Assembly (NCBI RefSeq): GCF_005080965.1
Contig: NZ_CP034867.1
Location: 62,001-126,000 of the forward strand
Direction: 5' to 3'
DNA: 64,000 nucleotides
DNA from: Buchnera aphidicola (Macrosiphum gaurae)
GTDB lineage: Bacteria > Pseudomonadota > Gammaproteobacteria > Enterobacterales > Enterobacteriaceae
In this document: positions 32,609 to 42,635 of the stretch, piece after piece
Position numbering within the stretch: the stretch's first letter is position 1
How the letters are laid out: each line of letters begins with the position of its first letter
Made by a program: the position numbers and the translations under genes
Notes under the pieces: generated by a model
What the model was told of the DNA's origin: nothing
What the model saw: the letters and a program-made list of their open reading frames with translations, nothing else
The model's database searches: none

Positions 32609-33832
32609 GTGCGACGAGTAGTTATAACAGGTTTTGGCATTGTTTCCAGCATTGGTAATAATAAAGAAGAAGTGCTTAATGCTTTATATAATGGTACTTC
32701 CGGAATTGTTTTCTCAGAAGAAATGAAAAAATTAGGAATGCGTAGTAACATTTGGGGTAATATTAAATTAGAAAATGTAAATATAATAACACAGAAATTA
32801 TCTCGATTTATGAATAATGCTTGTAGATATTCTTATTTAGCGATGATAGAAGCTATTGAAGATGCTAAAATAAAAAATAAAAAATATCAAAAAAATCCTC
32901 GTGTCGGATTAATTACTGGATCAGGATGTAATGTTTTAAAAGATGTTGAAAAATCTGATATAAAAAACATGAATAATAGACCTGTTTCGAGTTATATTAG
33001 TCCTTATCTTGCAGTTAGAACTATGCCCTCTGTAATATCAGCGTGTTTATCAACTTTATTTAAAATTTATGGAATAACTTATTCTATAAGTTCAGCTTGT
33101 GCTACTTCTGCTCATTGCATTGGAAATGCATTTGAGTTGATTCAGTTTGGTAAACAAGATCTTATTTTTGCAGGTGGAGGTGAGGAAATGAGCTTAGATT
33201 TAGTTAGTCAATTCGATGCTATGAAAGTTCTTTCTTCTAATTTTAATAACAATCCTACTAAATCATCACGCGTATATGATATACATCGTGATGGATTTGT
33301 TATTTCAGGTGGTGCGGGAATATTAGTTATTGAAGAATTAAATTCTGCTTTATCTCGTTCTGCTAATATTTATGCAGAAATTATAGGATATGCTGCAACA
33401 TCTGATGGTTTTAACATAGTTTCACCTTCAGGAGAGGGAGCACTTCGTTGTATGAATTTAGCAAGAAAAGATAAAAGTATTCATATTGATTATCTTAATG
33501 TACATGGAACTTCTACAAGAATTGGTGATTTAATAGAATTAAAAGCAATTAAAAAAGTATTTTTAAATGATGAAAAAAAACCGATGATTTCAGCAACAAA
33601 ATCAATAACAGGTCATTCACTAGGAGCCTCAGGAGTACATGAAATTATTTATACTCTATTAATGTTAAAATATAATTTTATTGCTCCTTCTATTAATATC
33701 GAAATATTAGAGCCTTATGCAAAAGATATGAACATTATTCAAAAAACTAAAAATGTAAAAATTAGCACAGCTATGTCTAACAGTTTTGGTTTTGGTGGTA
33801 CTAATGTTTCGTTAATAATAAAAAAATATTAA
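32609..33832 (+). CDS. fabB: 3-oxoacyl-ACP synthase I (FabB)
   Basis: FabB condenses acyl-ACP with malonyl-ACP in fatty acid elongation and is the synthase needed for unsaturated fatty acids. The GTG start, with AAGGAT upstream, gives 407 residues (E. coli 406). The catalytic triad of the thiolase fold is present: the cysteine in SSACATSAHCIGN, the first histidine in NVHGTSTRIGD and the second in TGHSLGASG, followed by the glycine-rich NSFGFGGTN end. It is transcribed alone and followed by a very strong terminator. It diverges from rsmI. Nothing about it looks eroded. Confidence 0.97.
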   Translation: MRRVVITGFGIVSSIGNNKEEVLNALYNGTSGIVFSEEMKKLGMRSNIWGNIKLENVNIITQKLSRFMNNACRYSYLAMIEAIEDAKIKNKKYQKNPRVGLITGSGCNVLKDVEKSDIKNMNNRPVSSYISPYLAVRTMPSVISACLSTLFKIYGITYSISSACATSAHCIGNAFELIQFGKQDLIFAGGGEEMSLDLVSQFDAMKVLSSNFNNNPTKSSRVYDIHRDGFVISGGAGILVIEELNSALSRSANIYAEIIGYAATSDGFNIVSPSGEGALRCMNLARKDKSIHIDYLNVHGTSTRIGDLIELKAIKKVFLNDEKKPMISATKSITGHSLGASGVHEIIYTLLMLKYNFIAPSINIEILEPYAKDMNIIQKTKNVKISTAMSNSFGFGGTNVSLIIKKY

Positions 33833-33972
33833 AATATTATATTACTAATAATTCATATTTTATTTAATAATATTAATATTCATATTTAAAATATTTTCAT
33901 GTTTTAAAATTATTTTATACATCAGAAAAATATATATTTTTTTATATATGTTTTAATATAGTACTATTCAAG

Positions 33973-34010
33973 AAAAATCATTTTAATATTTTAATATTAA
34001 AATGATTTTT
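33973..34010 (+). terminator. strong intrinsic terminator after fabB
   Basis: An 18-bp perfect inverted repeat (33973-33990 with 33993-34010, only two bases in between) ends in a T run on the plus strand. It lies 140 bases after the fabB stop and 90 bases before talA. The stem is mostly A-T but exceptionally long. Confidence 0.75.
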
Positions 34011-34099
34011 TATTGTTAATATGTACTGTTCAAGTAGTATTAAGTAAGAAATATATTTATTATTTCTAATTTATATGTTTAAAAAAAAAGAGATTAAAC

Positions 34100-35050
34100 A
34101 TGAATCAATTAACCGCTTTAAAACAATTTTCAACTATTGTTGCAGATACTAGTGATATAGAATCTATTAGTAAGTACGAACCAGAAGACGCAACTACAAA
34201 TCCATCTTTGATACTTCAAGCAGTGAATTCAAGTGTTAATCAGACTTTTATTGATCAAGCTATAAAATATGCAAAAAAGAAAGGGGGTTCATATAAAGAT
34301 CAAATAGTTAATGCAAGTGACAAAATACTAGTTGATCTTGGAATAGAAATTTTAAAAAAAATACCAGGTTATGTTTCTAGTGAAGTTGATGCACGTTTAT
34401 CTTTTAGTACAGAAAAATGTATTTTAAAAGCAAACAAATTAATTAATTTGTATGAAGAACAAGGAGTTTCAAGGAGTAGAGTTTTAATTAAATTAGCCGC
34501 TACATGGGAATGTATAAAAGCTGCAGAAGAACTTAAAAAAGATAATATTCTTTGCAATTTAACTCTTCTATTTTCCTTCGCGCAAGCACGTGCTTGTGCA
34601 GAATCAAATGTTTTTTTGATATCTCCCTTTGTTGGACGCATTTATGATTGGTATATTTCTCAAAATTTACTATCTAAATCTTTTGTAGGAAAAGATCCTG
34701 GTGTGATTTCTGTTTGCAAAATATACGAGTATTATAAAAAGCATAATTATAAAACTATTATTATGGGAGCAAGTTTTCGTAATATTCAACAAATATTATA
34801 TTTGTCTGGATGTGATCGATTAACTATTTCACCTGTTTTATTAAAAGAATTAGAATCTAATACTGGCAAAATTAAAAGAAAACTTAATCCTCCTAACTTT
34901 TTTTCAGTACCTCCAACAGCACTTTCTGAAGAAGAATTTCGATGGGAACATAATCAAGATGCTATGGCAGTTGAAAAATTATCTGAAGGTGTACGTAATT
35001 TTGGAAAAGATCAGTTACATCTAGAAAAAATATTTTCTAAAAAAATATAA
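34100..35050 (+). CDS. talA: transaldolase A
   Basis: Transaldolase moves a dihydroxyacetone unit from sedoheptulose 7-phosphate to glyceraldehyde 3-phosphate in the non-oxidative pentose phosphate pathway, in the cytoplasm. The 316-residue product equals the length of E. coli TalA. The N terminus [17 protein letters not shown], the [12 protein letters not shown] signature, [11 protein letters not shown], the Schiff-base lysine in [15 protein letters not shown] and the [11 protein letters not shown] motif are all present. It is followed 53 bases later by the transketolase gene, as talA-tktB in E. coli, and both would be ended by the terminator at 37131. Confidence 0.97.
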   Translation: MNQLTALKQFSTIVADTSDIESISKYEPEDATTNPSLILQAVNSSVNQTFIDQAIKYAKKKGGSYKDQIVNASDKILVDLGIEILKKIPGYVSSEVDARLSFSTEKCILKANKLINLYEEQGVSRSRVLIKLAATWECIKAAEELKKDNILCNLTLLFSFAQARACAESNVFLISPFVGRIYDWYISQNLLSKSFVGKDPGVISVCKIYEYYKKHNYKTIIMGASFRNIQQILYLSGCDRLTISPVLLKELESNTGKIKRKLNPPNFFSVPPTALSEEEFRWEHNQDAMAVEKLSEGVRNFGKDQLHLEKIFSKKI

Positions 35051-35103
35051 ATTATTTTAAAAATAAAAATTGACTTATGATTTTTTAATTTAAAGGGAAA
35101 TAT

Positions 35104-37101
35104 ATGTGTTCAAGAAAAGATCTAGCTAATGCAATTCGTATGTTAAGTATAGATGCTGTACAAAAAGCTCAATCAGGACATCCTGGCATGCCTATGGGAA
35201 TGGCAGATATTGCTGAAGTTTTATGGAGGGATTTTTTAAAACACAGTCCAAGAAATCCTAATTGGAATAATCGTGATCGTTTTGTGTTATCTAATGGACA
35301 TGGTTCTATGTTATTGTATAGTTTATTACATTTAACAGGATACGATCTATCAATAGAAGAACTTAAAAATTTTAGACAACTTAGTTCGAAGACTCCAGGA
35401 CATCCTGAAACAGGTGAAACGCCCGGTGTAGAAACAACTACTGGTCCATTAGGACAAGGATTAGCAAATGCTGTTGGTATGGCTATTGCAGAAAGAACTT
35501 TAAGCTCTTATTTTAATCGTTCAGAATATGATATAGTCAACCATTATACTTGGGTTTTTGTAGGTGATGGTTGTTTAATGGAAGGTATATCTCATGAAGT
35601 ATGTTCTTTAGCAGGAACTTTGAATCTTGGTAAATTAATTGTTTTTTACGATAAAAATGGTATTTCAATAGACGGAAAAACATCTAATTGGTTTACTGAT
35701 AATACAGCACAACGTTTTAAATCTTACAATTGGCACGTAGTAGATTCTATAAATGGTCATGATTCAGAATCTATAAAAAGAAGTATAAAAGAAGCAAAAT
35801 CAATAACAAATAAACCTTCTATTATTATTTGTGATACTATTATTGGTTTTGGTTCTCCTAATAAATCGGGAACAGCAGAATCGCATGGAGCCCCACTTGG
35901 CGAAACTGAAATTTCTTTAACTCGAAAACAATTGAATTGGAAGTATCTTCCTTTTGAAATACCTAAAAAAATTTATAAAAAATGGAATTGTATTGAAAAG
36001 GGTTTTGAACTTGAAAAAGAATGGAACAAAAAATTTTCTTTATATCAATCTAAATATCCTGATTTATCGATTGAATACTTACGACGAATAAATAAAGAAT
36101 TACCTTTAAATTGGAATACTATAACACAGGATTATATTTATTCTTTACAAAAAAATAGACAAAACATTGCTAGTCGAAAAGCTTCACAAAATACATTAGA
36201 AAAATATACTAAAATTGTGCCTGAGTTAATAGGTGGTTCAGCAGATTTATCACCTAGTAACTTAACCATGTCGTCTTATTCTCATTCTATTACAGATAAA
36301 TTATCTGGAAATTATATTCATTATGGAGTTCGTGAATTTGGAATGACAGCCATTGCGAATGGTATATTTCATCATGGAGGTTTTATTCCTTATACTGCTA
36401 CATTTTTAATTTTTGTTGAATATGCACGTAATGCAGTTCGCATGGCTGCTTTAATGAATACTAAACATATTTTTGTATATACTCATGATTCTATTGGATT
36501 AGGTGAAGATGGCCCTACACATCAGCCAATAGAACAATTAGCTAGTTTGCGTATGACTCCTAACATAGATGTATGGAGACCTAGTGATCAAGTAGAAACA
36601 GCAGTAGCTTGGACTAAAGCTATTGAAAAAAAATCAGGACCAACAGCAATAATTTTATCACGTCAAAATCTTGAGCAATTTGATAGAAACTCTAAACAGT
36701 TAAATAGTATTTCTTGCGGTGCATATATATTATATGATTCTGAAAAACCACTTGATATTATTTTGATATCTACTGGTTCAGAATTAAAAATCACTTTAAT
36801 TGCTGCAAAAAAACTTGTTTCGTTAGGATATTCTGTACGTGTAGTGTCTATGCCTTCTACTAATGTCTTTGATAGACAAGATGCTACTTACAAAGAATTT
36901 ATATTACCTTCTTATGTTACCAAAAGAATCGCAATTGAAGCAAGTATAGAGGATTTTTGGTATAAATATGTTGGAATGGATGGTTTAATTATTGGAATGA
37001 AAACATTCGGGGATTCTGCTCCCGCAGACGATTTGTTTGAAAAATTTGGTTTTACTGTCGAAAGTATAGTGCATAAAGCAATAATGCTATTAAAATCTTA
37101 A
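35104..37101 (+). CDS. tktB: transketolase
   Basis: Transketolase uses thiamine diphosphate to move two-carbon ketol units between sugar phosphates, linking glycolysis with ribose 5-phosphate production for PRPP, nucleotides and histidine. The 665-residue protein (E. coli TktB 667) has the histidine-bearing [26 protein letters not shown], the thiamine-binding [14 protein letters not shown] motif, the catalytic glutamate in [13 protein letters not shown] and the [16 protein letters not shown] segment. Position after talA suggests the tktB name, but the protein is the only transketolase visible here and could equally be called tktA. A good terminator follows it. Confidence 0.96.
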   Translation: MCSRKDLANAIRMLSIDAVQKAQSGHPGMPMGMADIAEVLWRDFLKHSPRNPNWNNRDRFVLSNGHGSMLLYSLLHLTGYDLSIEELKNFRQLSSKTPGHPETGETPGVETTTGPLGQGLANAVGMAIAERTLSSYFNRSEYDIVNHYTWVFVGDGCLMEGISHEVCSLAGTLNLGKLIVFYDKNGISIDGKTSNWFTDNTAQRFKSYNWHVVDSINGHDSESIKRSIKEAKSITNKPSIIICDTIIGFGSPNKSGTAESHGAPLGETEISLTRKQLNWKYLPFEIPKKIYKKWNCIEKGFELEKEWNKKFSLYQSKYPDLSIEYLRRINKELPLNWNTITQDYIYSLQKNRQNIASRKASQNTLEKYTKIVPELIGGSADLSPSNLTMSSYSHSITDKLSGNYIHYGVREFGMTAIANGIFHHGGFIPYTATFLIFVEYARNAVRMAALMNTKHIFVYTHDSIGLGEDGPTHQPIEQLASLRMTPNIDVWRPSDQVETAVAWTKAIEKKSGPTAIILSRQNLEQFDRNSKQLNSISCGAYILYDSEKPLDIILISTGSELKITLIAAKKLVSLGYSVRVVSMPSTNVFDRQDATYKEFILPSYVTKRIAIEASIEDFWYKYVGMDGLIIGMKTFGDSAPADDLFEKFGFTVESIVHKAIMLLKS

Positions 37102-37130
37102 CTTTATTTTAAAATTTTTTTGAATTGTTA

Positions 37131-37160
37131 TGGGGCTTAATTATAGCCCCATCGCTTTTT
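37131..37160 (+). terminator. intrinsic terminator of talA-tkt
   Basis: The 7-bp stem TGGGGCT/AGCCCCA, with a seven-base loop, is the most G+C-rich hairpin in this part of the window and is followed by CGC and five T. It lies 29 bases after the tkt stop codon. Confidence 0.85.
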
Positions 37161-37208
37161 AAAAATATTAATAATATTTTCAAAATTAATATGAGACTAG
37201 GAAAAAAT

Positions 37209-38336
37209 ATGATTTGCTCAATCACTGAATTAGCACAAAAACTAATTTCTATTCCATCTATTAGTCCAAAAGATTTAGGGTGTCAAAATATTATTATAAA
37301 ACGTTTACGTGCAATAGGATTTACAGTTAAAGAAATTAATATTAATGATACAAAAAACTTTTGGGCTTTTAGAGGTACTGGAAAAACGTTAACTTTTGCA
37401 GGACATACAGACGTAGTATCACCAGGTCAAAACAAAGATTGGCATACACATCCGTTTAAACCAGAAATCAGAAATGGATTTTTATTTGGTCGAGGTTCTT
37501 CAGATATGAAGGGCGCTTTAGCAGCTATGGTTATTGCATGTGAAAGATTTATAAATCAATTTCCCAATCATAAAGGACGTTTATCTTTTCTTGTTACTTC
37601 AGATGAAGAATCTAGTGCAGTTAATGGTACAATTAAAGTAGTAGAATATTTAATGTCTCGAAACGATTTTATTGATTACTGTTTAGTGGGAGAACCTTCT
37701 AGTACTTCTGTAGTTGGTGATGTTATAAAAAATGGTCGACGTGGTTCAATTACGGCTAATTTAATTATTAATGGAGTACAAGGACATATTGCTTACCCTG
37801 ATTTAGCGGACAATCCAATACATAAAGGATTACCGATTATTTTAAAAATATTATCTATAAAATTTGATAATGGCAATGTTTTTTTTTCACCTACTAGTAT
37901 AAATATTGCAAACATTCATGCAGGAGATGGAACTAGTAACATTATTCCAGGATCTTTATTTGTTCAGTTTAATATTCGATTCAGTACAGAAGTATCTGAG
38001 AAAGAAATTCAAACTAAAATAGTTAATATTCTTAATAAAAATAATATTAATTATTCAATTGAATGGTTATTTTCAGGAAAACCATTTCTTACTAAAGAAG
38101 GTTTGTTAATAGAGACTGTAATGCAGTCTGTTTTTCATTTTAATAAAAAACAACCTATTTTATCTACTTCTGGGGGTACATCTGACGGTCGATTTATTTC
38201 CTTAATGGGTTCTGAAGTAGTAGAACTAGGTTTAGTGAATAATACTATTCATAAAATTAATGAATGCGTAAAAATATCTGATTTACAATTATTGAGTTCT
38301 ATGTATGAAGAGATTATGAAAAAATTGTTAATTTAA
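37209..38336 (+). CDS. dapE: succinyl-diaminopimelate desuccinylase
   Basis: DapE removes succinate from N-succinyl-LL-diaminopimelate, a step shared by lysine and peptidoglycan synthesis. From the ATG at 37209, with AGGA upstream, the product is 375 residues, the E. coli length; an earlier in-frame start lies within the terminator of the preceding gene. The di-zinc site is complete: the histidine and aspartate in [24 protein letters not shown], the catalytic glutamates in [13 protein letters not shown], and the final histidine in [11 protein letters not shown]. Together with dapA nearby it supports lysine provision to the host and cell-wall synthesis. It converges on bamC. Confidence 0.97.
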   Translation: MICSITELAQKLISIPSISPKDLGCQNIIIKRLRAIGFTVKEININDTKNFWAFRGTGKTLTFAGHTDVVSPGQNKDWHTHPFKPEIRNGFLFGRGSSDMKGALAAMVIACERFINQFPNHKGRLSFLVTSDEESSAVNGTIKVVEYLMSRNDFIDYCLVGEPSSTSVVGDVIKNGRRGSITANLIINGVQGHIAYPDLADNPIHKGLPIILKILSIKFDNGNVFFSPTSINIANIHAGDGTSNIIPGSLFVQFNIRFSTEVSEKEIQTKIVNILNKNNINYSIEWLFSGKPFLTKEGLLIETVMQSVFHFNKKQPILSTSGGTSDGRFISLMGSEVVELGLVNNTIHKINECVKISDLQLLSSMYEEIMKKLLI

Positions 38337-38350
38337 TTTTTTACAAGTGA

Positions 38351-38377
38351 TGCAGAGTATCATAAAGATAATCTGCA
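38351..38377. terminator. hairpin between dapE and bamC
   Basis: The stem tgcaga-tatc / gata-tctgca, with one internal G/A mismatch and a five-base loop, lies 14 bases after the dapE stop, between convergent dapE and bamC. There is no long U run on either side. It probably protects or ends transcripts from one or both directions. Confidence 0.5.
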
Positions 38378-38455
38378 CCAATTTCTATAGAAGATACACA
38401 TTTAATTTAAAAATTTTTTTAAATCCTACTATTGTTTTTTAAAAGATTATATATT

Positions 38456-38686
38456 TTATATAGGAGGAAATATATCATAGTTTTCTTTTTCTAAATCTTT
38501 ATCTGTATAAGGAATACTATATTCTTCTTTTTTTTTAGGAATGCTGATCCCTTCTGGAATAATTAGTTTTTTAAATTGATTTTTTTTTAAATCTTTAAAT
38601 GTACAAGATGTTATTAAAAATACATTTAATATTTGAAATATTATTATTTTTTTAAAAAATTTTCTATAATATTTTAAGATTAGCAT
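38456..38686 (-). CDS. bamC: miniature BamC-like lipoprotein (BamD-binding tail only)
   Basis: The product is 76 residues from the ATG at 38686. It has a lipoprotein signal: basic start, hydrophobic stretch FQILNVFLI and lipobox ITSC with the lipidated cysteine at residue 28. The remaining 49 residues resemble the unstructured N-terminal segment of E. coli BamC (NlpB): [21 protein letters not shown] and DIFPP align with ELHAPAGMILP, GDYAIPVTN and DIRPP. In E. coli this segment binds BamD. The two globular domains that make up the rest of the 344-residue E. coli protein are absent. It overlaps the end of dapA by 23 bases, and dapA-bamC is the E. coli order. A TTG six codons upstream is an alternative start. 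Confidence 0.72.
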   Translation of the reverse strand: MLILKYYRKFFKKIIIFQILNVFLITSCTFKDLKKNQFKKLIIPEGISIPKKKEEYSIPYTDKDLEKENYDIFPPI

Positions 38687-39548
38687 ATTGAATTGCTTTT
38701 TCAAGTTGCAAACGTGTAGAATCCAAAATGGGAGTCATAGGTAAACGAAGTGTGTCATTTTTTATTAATCCTACTTTTTTAGCTAACCATTTTATAGGAA
38801 TAGGATTAGGTTCTATAAACAATGCTTCATGCAATAAAACTAAACGTTTATTTATGGACCTAGCCTTAATAAAATCCCCTTTTAATGCGTATGAACAAAT
38901 TTGCATCATTTCTTTTGCAGCAATGTTTGCTGTAACTGATATTACACCTTGTCCGCCTAATTGCATGAAATCTAAAGCCGTTCCATCATCTCCACTAATT
39001 AACAAAAAATCACTTTTAACGAGTTCTTTGATTTTGTTGATTCTTGATAAATCTCCAGTTGCTTCTTTAATTCCTATTATATTTTTAAATTGAGCTAACT
39101 TAGCAACTGTTTCGGGAAGTAAATCACATCCTGTACGACTAGGAACATTATATAAAATTTGTGGTAATTCAGTATTTTCTGCAATAGCTTTAAAATGTTG
39201 ATATAATCCTTCTTGAGTAGGTCGATTATAATATGGCGTCACAGTTAAACAACCTGCAATACCAGATTTTTCAAATCGTTTAGTCAAAGATATAGCTTCT
39301 GTCGTAGCATTTGCTCCAGTCCCTGCAATAATGGGAATACGTTTATCTGCTAATTCTAAAGTCAACATAACAACATGTACATGTTCTTCTTGACTAAGTG
39401 TTGCAGATTCTCCGGTAGTTCCAACAGACACAATCGCTTTAGTTTTATTAATAATATGATAATTAATCAATCGTTCTAAACTAGAACGACAAATCTGACC
39501 TTTTTCATCCATGGGTGTAATTAGTGCAACAATACTTCCTTTAAACAT
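38664..39548 (-). CDS. dapA: 4-hydroxy-tetrahydrodipicolinate synthase
   Basis: DapA condenses pyruvate with aspartate semialdehyde, the first committed step to diaminopimelate and lysine. The 294 residues (E. coli 292) begin [17 protein letters not shown] and contain the [14 protein letters not shown] motif, the tyrosine in LYNVPSRTG and the Schiff-base lysine in [11 protein letters not shown]. The family signatures are complete. The start is preceded by GGAGGAGG, a near-perfect Shine-Dalgarno sequence, with a small hairpin just upstream, suggesting high or controlled translation. bamC follows with an overlap, as in the dapA-bamC operon of E. coli. Confidence 0.97.
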   Translation of the reverse strand: MFKGSIVALITPMDEKGQICRSSLERLINYHIINKTKAIVSVGTTGESATLSQEEHVHVVMLTLELADKRIPIIAGTGANATTEAISLTKRFEKSGIAGCLTVTPYYNRPTQEGLYQHFKAIAENTELPQILYNVPSRTGCDLLPETVAKLAQFKNIIGIKEATGDLSRINKIKELVKSDFLLISGDDGTALDFMQLGGQGVISVTANIAAKEMMQICSYALKGDFIKARSINKRLVLLHEALFIEPNPIPIKWLAKKVGLIKNDTLRLPMTPILDSTRLQLEKAIQYANLKIL

Positions 39549-39557
39549 TAGTCTGGT

Positions 39558-39583
39558 CCTCCTCCATAAAAGATATTTTATGG
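39558..39583 (-). promoter_or_regulatory. dapA leader hairpin and extended Shine-Dalgarno sequence
   Basis: On the minus strand the dapA leader carries an 8-bp perfect stem CCATAAAA/TTTTATGG (39564-39583, loop TATC) whose 3' arm runs directly into GGAGGAGG (39565-39558). The ribosome-binding site is much stronger than its neighbours in this genome and its first two bases are part of the stem. This may tune initiation. The arrangement is seen directly; a regulatory role is inference. Confidence 0.5.
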
Positions 39584-40271
39584 GATGTTTGACACATTTA
39601 AAAATAAATTATGTAGAAATTATAAGTATAATTTTTTAAAAAATATATTTTTTAAAATATAAAAATGTTGCATAATATAATTTATATATAAAGCATTAAT
39701 TATTTAAAATGATAAAAAATATTTTTTATATTAATTGACATTTAATGTTTTTACTTATCAAGTAAGTATTTGTTAGTTTTTTTAAAATAAAATATATTCA
39801 TTTTAGTAATATATTTTTTTATGTAAAAAATAGATATTATAATTTTCATACTATATTAATAGTATTTTATATTATTAAAACAATTTTTTTAACATGATGA
39901 TATAGAACATATTTTATCTAGTTAAAGTAGAAAAATAGCAAATTTAAAAAATTGTTTTAGCATAGAAATCAATGTTTTTATTGTTAATTTACAATTTCGG
40001 TTTTGCATAATACAAGATTTTAATATACTAGACAATATTGAATTTTTTAAATATAAAAATATATAAGTCTTACTGATTAATTCTTATATTAATAAACAAT
40101 ATTAATTTCTGAAAAAGTAATTTAACTTTAATTTTTTAGTTAGTTATATTATATAATTAAATTTTTTATAAGTTCAAATATAATGATTTTTATAAAAAAA
40201 TCTTATTTTATTTAAAGTAAAAAATATAACGATATTAATTTTTAAAAATATTAATTATACTTGATATAAAT
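39584..40271. other. long gene-free region between dapA and aroC
   Basis: This is the longest stretch in the window without a gene. It is nearly all A and T with stop codons in every frame. I see no coding remnant, tRNA, rRNA or convincing terminator. Two same-strand genes flank it, so part must hold the promoter of dapA on the minus strand. It may contain a gene that has decayed beyond recognition. Confidence 0.6.
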
Positions 40272-40303
40272 ATGCTACTAAATAAATTTTCATTTAGTAG
40301 CAT
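40272..40303 (-). terminator. terminator of aroC
   Basis: An 11-bp perfect inverted repeat (atgctactaaa / tttagtagcat) with a ten-base loop lies 20 bases downstream of the aroC stop on the minus strand, followed by a U-rich stretch (AUUUAUAU). Confidence 0.7.
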
Positions 40304-40322
40304 TAAAATATACTAAAAAAAA

Positions 40323-41387
40323 TTATTCTTTACTACATTGTGCGCGAAATCTTAATAAATGATCCATTAGTATAATAGCTACCATTGCTTCAGTTATTGG
40401 AACAGCCCGTAATCCTACACATGGATCATGTCGCCCTTTAGTAATTATTGTAACTTTCTCTTTTTTTTGATTAATTGTATTTCCTATTTTTCGAATACTT
40501 GATGTAGGTTTAAAGGCTACTTTTAATACAATTTTCTCTCCATTACTGATACCACCTAAAATGCCACCAGAATGATTAGTTAAAAATCCTTTTGGTGTTA
40601 TTTCATCACGATGTTCGCTCCCCTTTTGGCTTACAACTGAAAATCCATCTCCAATTTCTATACCTTTAACTGCATTGATACTCATTAAGGCATGTGCTAA
40701 GTCAGCATCAAGACGATCAAAAACTGGTTCTCCAAATCCTACAGGGACATTTTCAGCAATAATTGTTATTTCAGCTCCAATAGAATCACCTATTTTTTTT
40801 AAATGCTTAATTAAGGTTTCAAGCTCTAAAATTTTTTGATTATCAGAACAGAAAAAAGGGTTTTTTTCTACTTCATCCCAAGATTTAAAAGGACATTTAA
40901 TATTTCCCATTGCTGACAAATAAGCTCGTACAGTTATTCCATATTTGTTTTTAAGATATTTTTTTGCAATAGCACCTGCTGCAACGCGCATAGTAGTCTC
41001 ACGAGCAGAAGATCTTCCTCCACCGCGATAATCTCTTATTCCATATTTTTTTTCATAAGTATAGTCAGCATGTCCTGGTCGGAATAGATTTTTTATATCA
41101 CTATAATCTTTAGATCGTTGATCACTGTTGTAAATGAGCAAGCCAATGCTAGTACCGGTTGTAAAGCCATTAAATATTCCAGAAAGTATATGAATTTTAT
41201 CTGGTTCAGAGCGTGGAGTGGTGTAACGAGATGTACCTGGTCGTCTTCGATTTAAATCGTATTGTAAATCTTCACAAGACAATTCGAGACCTGGTGGTGT
41301 TCCATCAACTATACATCCCAATGCTTCCCCATGTGATTCACCAAAAGTAGTAACACAAAATATTTTACCAATTGTATTTCCAGACAT
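40323..41387 (-). CDS. aroC: chorismate synthase
   Basis: AroC makes chorismate from 5-enolpyruvylshikimate 3-phosphate using reduced FMN, the last step before the branches to the aromatic amino acids. The 354-residue protein (E. coli 361) has all three family signatures: [18 protein letters not shown] near the N terminus, [19 protein letters not shown] in the middle and [17 protein letters not shown] near the C terminus, with the FMN-contacting DYRGGGRSS region intact. It is transcribed alone toward the long gene-free region and diverges from smrB. The enzyme fits the symbiont's role of supplying aromatic amino acids. Confidence 0.97.
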   Translation of the reverse strand: MSGNTIGKIFCVTTFGESHGEALGCIVDGTPPGLELSCEDLQYDLNRRRPGTSRYTTPRSEPDKIHILSGIFNGFTTGTSIGLLIYNSDQRSKDYSDIKNLFRPGHADYTYEKKYGIRDYRGGGRSSARETTMRVAAGAIAKKYLKNKYGITVRAYLSAMGNIKCPFKSWDEVEKNPFFCSDNQKILELETLIKHLKKIGDSIGAEITIIAENVPVGFGEPVFDRLDADLAHALMSINAVKGIEIGDGFSVVSQKGSEHRDEITPKGFLTNHSGGILGGISNGEKIVLKVAFKPTSSIRKIGNTINQKKEKVTIITKGRHDPCVGLRAVPITEAMVAIILMDHLLRFRAQCSKE

Positions 41388-41672
41388 TTTTATTCTTCTA
41401 TAATTATTAAAACGAAATAATATAACTATACAGAATAAATAAAAAAAATGGTTTTTTATTTTTCAAAAAAATTAAAATTATATATGTAATAAAAAATATG
41501 ACTCATTAAGATAATTTATTTTTTGTATAGTTTCTAATAATATTTTTTATTTGTTGTTTTTATAAAAACTAAATTATATAATTAGTAAAAAGACGTAAAA
41601 AACTATAAAAATTGTAAAAAAATTATATATTTAAAATTTTTAATTGATGAATATTATTGGTAATAAATAATT

Positions 41673-42206
41673 ATGAATAAAAATAGCCGACATACTATTA
41701 ATTCAAACATTTTATTTCGTAAATGGTTAAATGGTACTCGCGAGATAGTACAAGATACTATCTTTCATTCTCGAGTTCATAAAAAAAATAATGCTAATGT
41801 AGTATCTCAGCGTGTTTTTTTTGAACAAAATGCTCATAGTCATTATTTTTCTTATAGAAATAAAAAAAATTTGTTTAAAGATAATCCTGTTTCTTATATA
41901 CGTCATCAGAGTCTATATAGTATATTAAAAAATATACAAAAGGGAAAATATGATCCAGATATTTTTCTTGATTTACATGGTTTGACCCAATATCAAGCAC
42001 AACAAGCATTAGGTGAATTAATTACAACATGTCAAAAAGAAAAAATGTTTTGTGCTCACATTATGTGTGGACATGGTAAACATATTCTAAAAAAGCAAAC
42101 ACCTTTTTGGCTGTCTCAACATCCAGATATCATAGCTTTTCATGAAGCTCCTAAATTTTTTGGAAGCGATGCTGCAATCATAGTTATAATTGAAGTGAAT
42201 TCTTAA
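41673..42206 (+). CDS. smrB: ribosome rescue endonuclease SmrB
   Basis: SmrB is an Smr-domain protein that in E. coli recognises collided ribosomes and cuts the mRNA between them. The 177-residue protein (E. coli 183, formerly yfcN) has the conserved N-terminal helix region FRKWLNGTREIVQDTIFHSR and the Smr domain with the catalytic DLHGLTQYQAQQAL motif and the IMCGHGKHILKKQTPFWLSQHP segment (E. coli has VMHGHGKHILKQQTP). The active-site Asp-Leu-His and Gly-His-Gly elements are kept. It is of interest in a genome where many mRNAs may carry slippage frameshifts and stall ribosomes. It diverges from aroC and precedes the his operon by 429 bases. Confidence 0.94.
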   Translation: MNKNSRHTINSNILFRKWLNGTREIVQDTIFHSRVHKKNNANVVSQRVFFEQNAHSHYFSYRNKKNLFKDNPVSYIRHQSLYSILKNIQKGKYDPDIFLDLHGLTQYQAQQALGELITTCQKEKMFCAHIMCGHGKHILKKQTPFWLSQHPDIIAFHEAPKFFGSDAAIIVIIEVNS

Positions 42207-42635
42207 AAAAAATATAAATATCTTTAACTACTAAATTAAATAATTTTATATTAAAAATGTGAAATAGAATTTTTTAATAAAATTAAAATTTTTTAATTTG
42301 AAATTAATTATTTTATATTTTATTAAATACATTTTTTCACGTACATAAAAAAAGTTTTTTTAAAATTCAATCAAAATATTATTAGTTTTTTACATCGAAA
42401 AGATATTTTAATAAAATTTTTTGAAACTAAATTATTATCAATATTGTTTTTTATTATACTTCATTTTTACAATAATATCATGCACGTTTCGCAAATCATT
42501 TAATTATTAAGTTCTCTTAGTATTATAGAAAACATTTTTTAAAACCCTTTTTTTTTTGGGTTTTTTTATTTTTACACACGTTAAATTATTTAAATTTTTT
42601 TGTTTAATGTAAAATAATTTTAAGGGATTTTAAAT
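42207..42635 (+). other. leader region of the his operon
   Basis: This gap between smrB and hisG has no gene-length frame. Near its 3' end, in an order that recalls the E. coli his leader, are a seven-codon frame (42480-42503, MHVSQII) and a terminator-like hairpin (42541-42567). The run of seven histidine codons that drives attenuation in E. coli is absent; one His codon remains. The rest of the region is A+T-rich and featureless. Attenuation control is therefore probably lost. Confidence 0.45.
42541..42567 (+). terminator. intrinsic terminator upstream of hisG
   Basis: The stem AAAACCC/GGGTTTT with a loop of ten T and a following T run (42561-42567) is a good intrinsic terminator. It lies 335 bases after smrB and 68 bases before hisG, so it is closer to where the E. 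coli his attenuator sits than to the end of smrB. Confidence 0.65.

Noticed and set aside
34369..34641. 90-codon frame antisense to talA
   Set aside because: talA has full length and all catalytic motifs; the antisense frame is a by-product.
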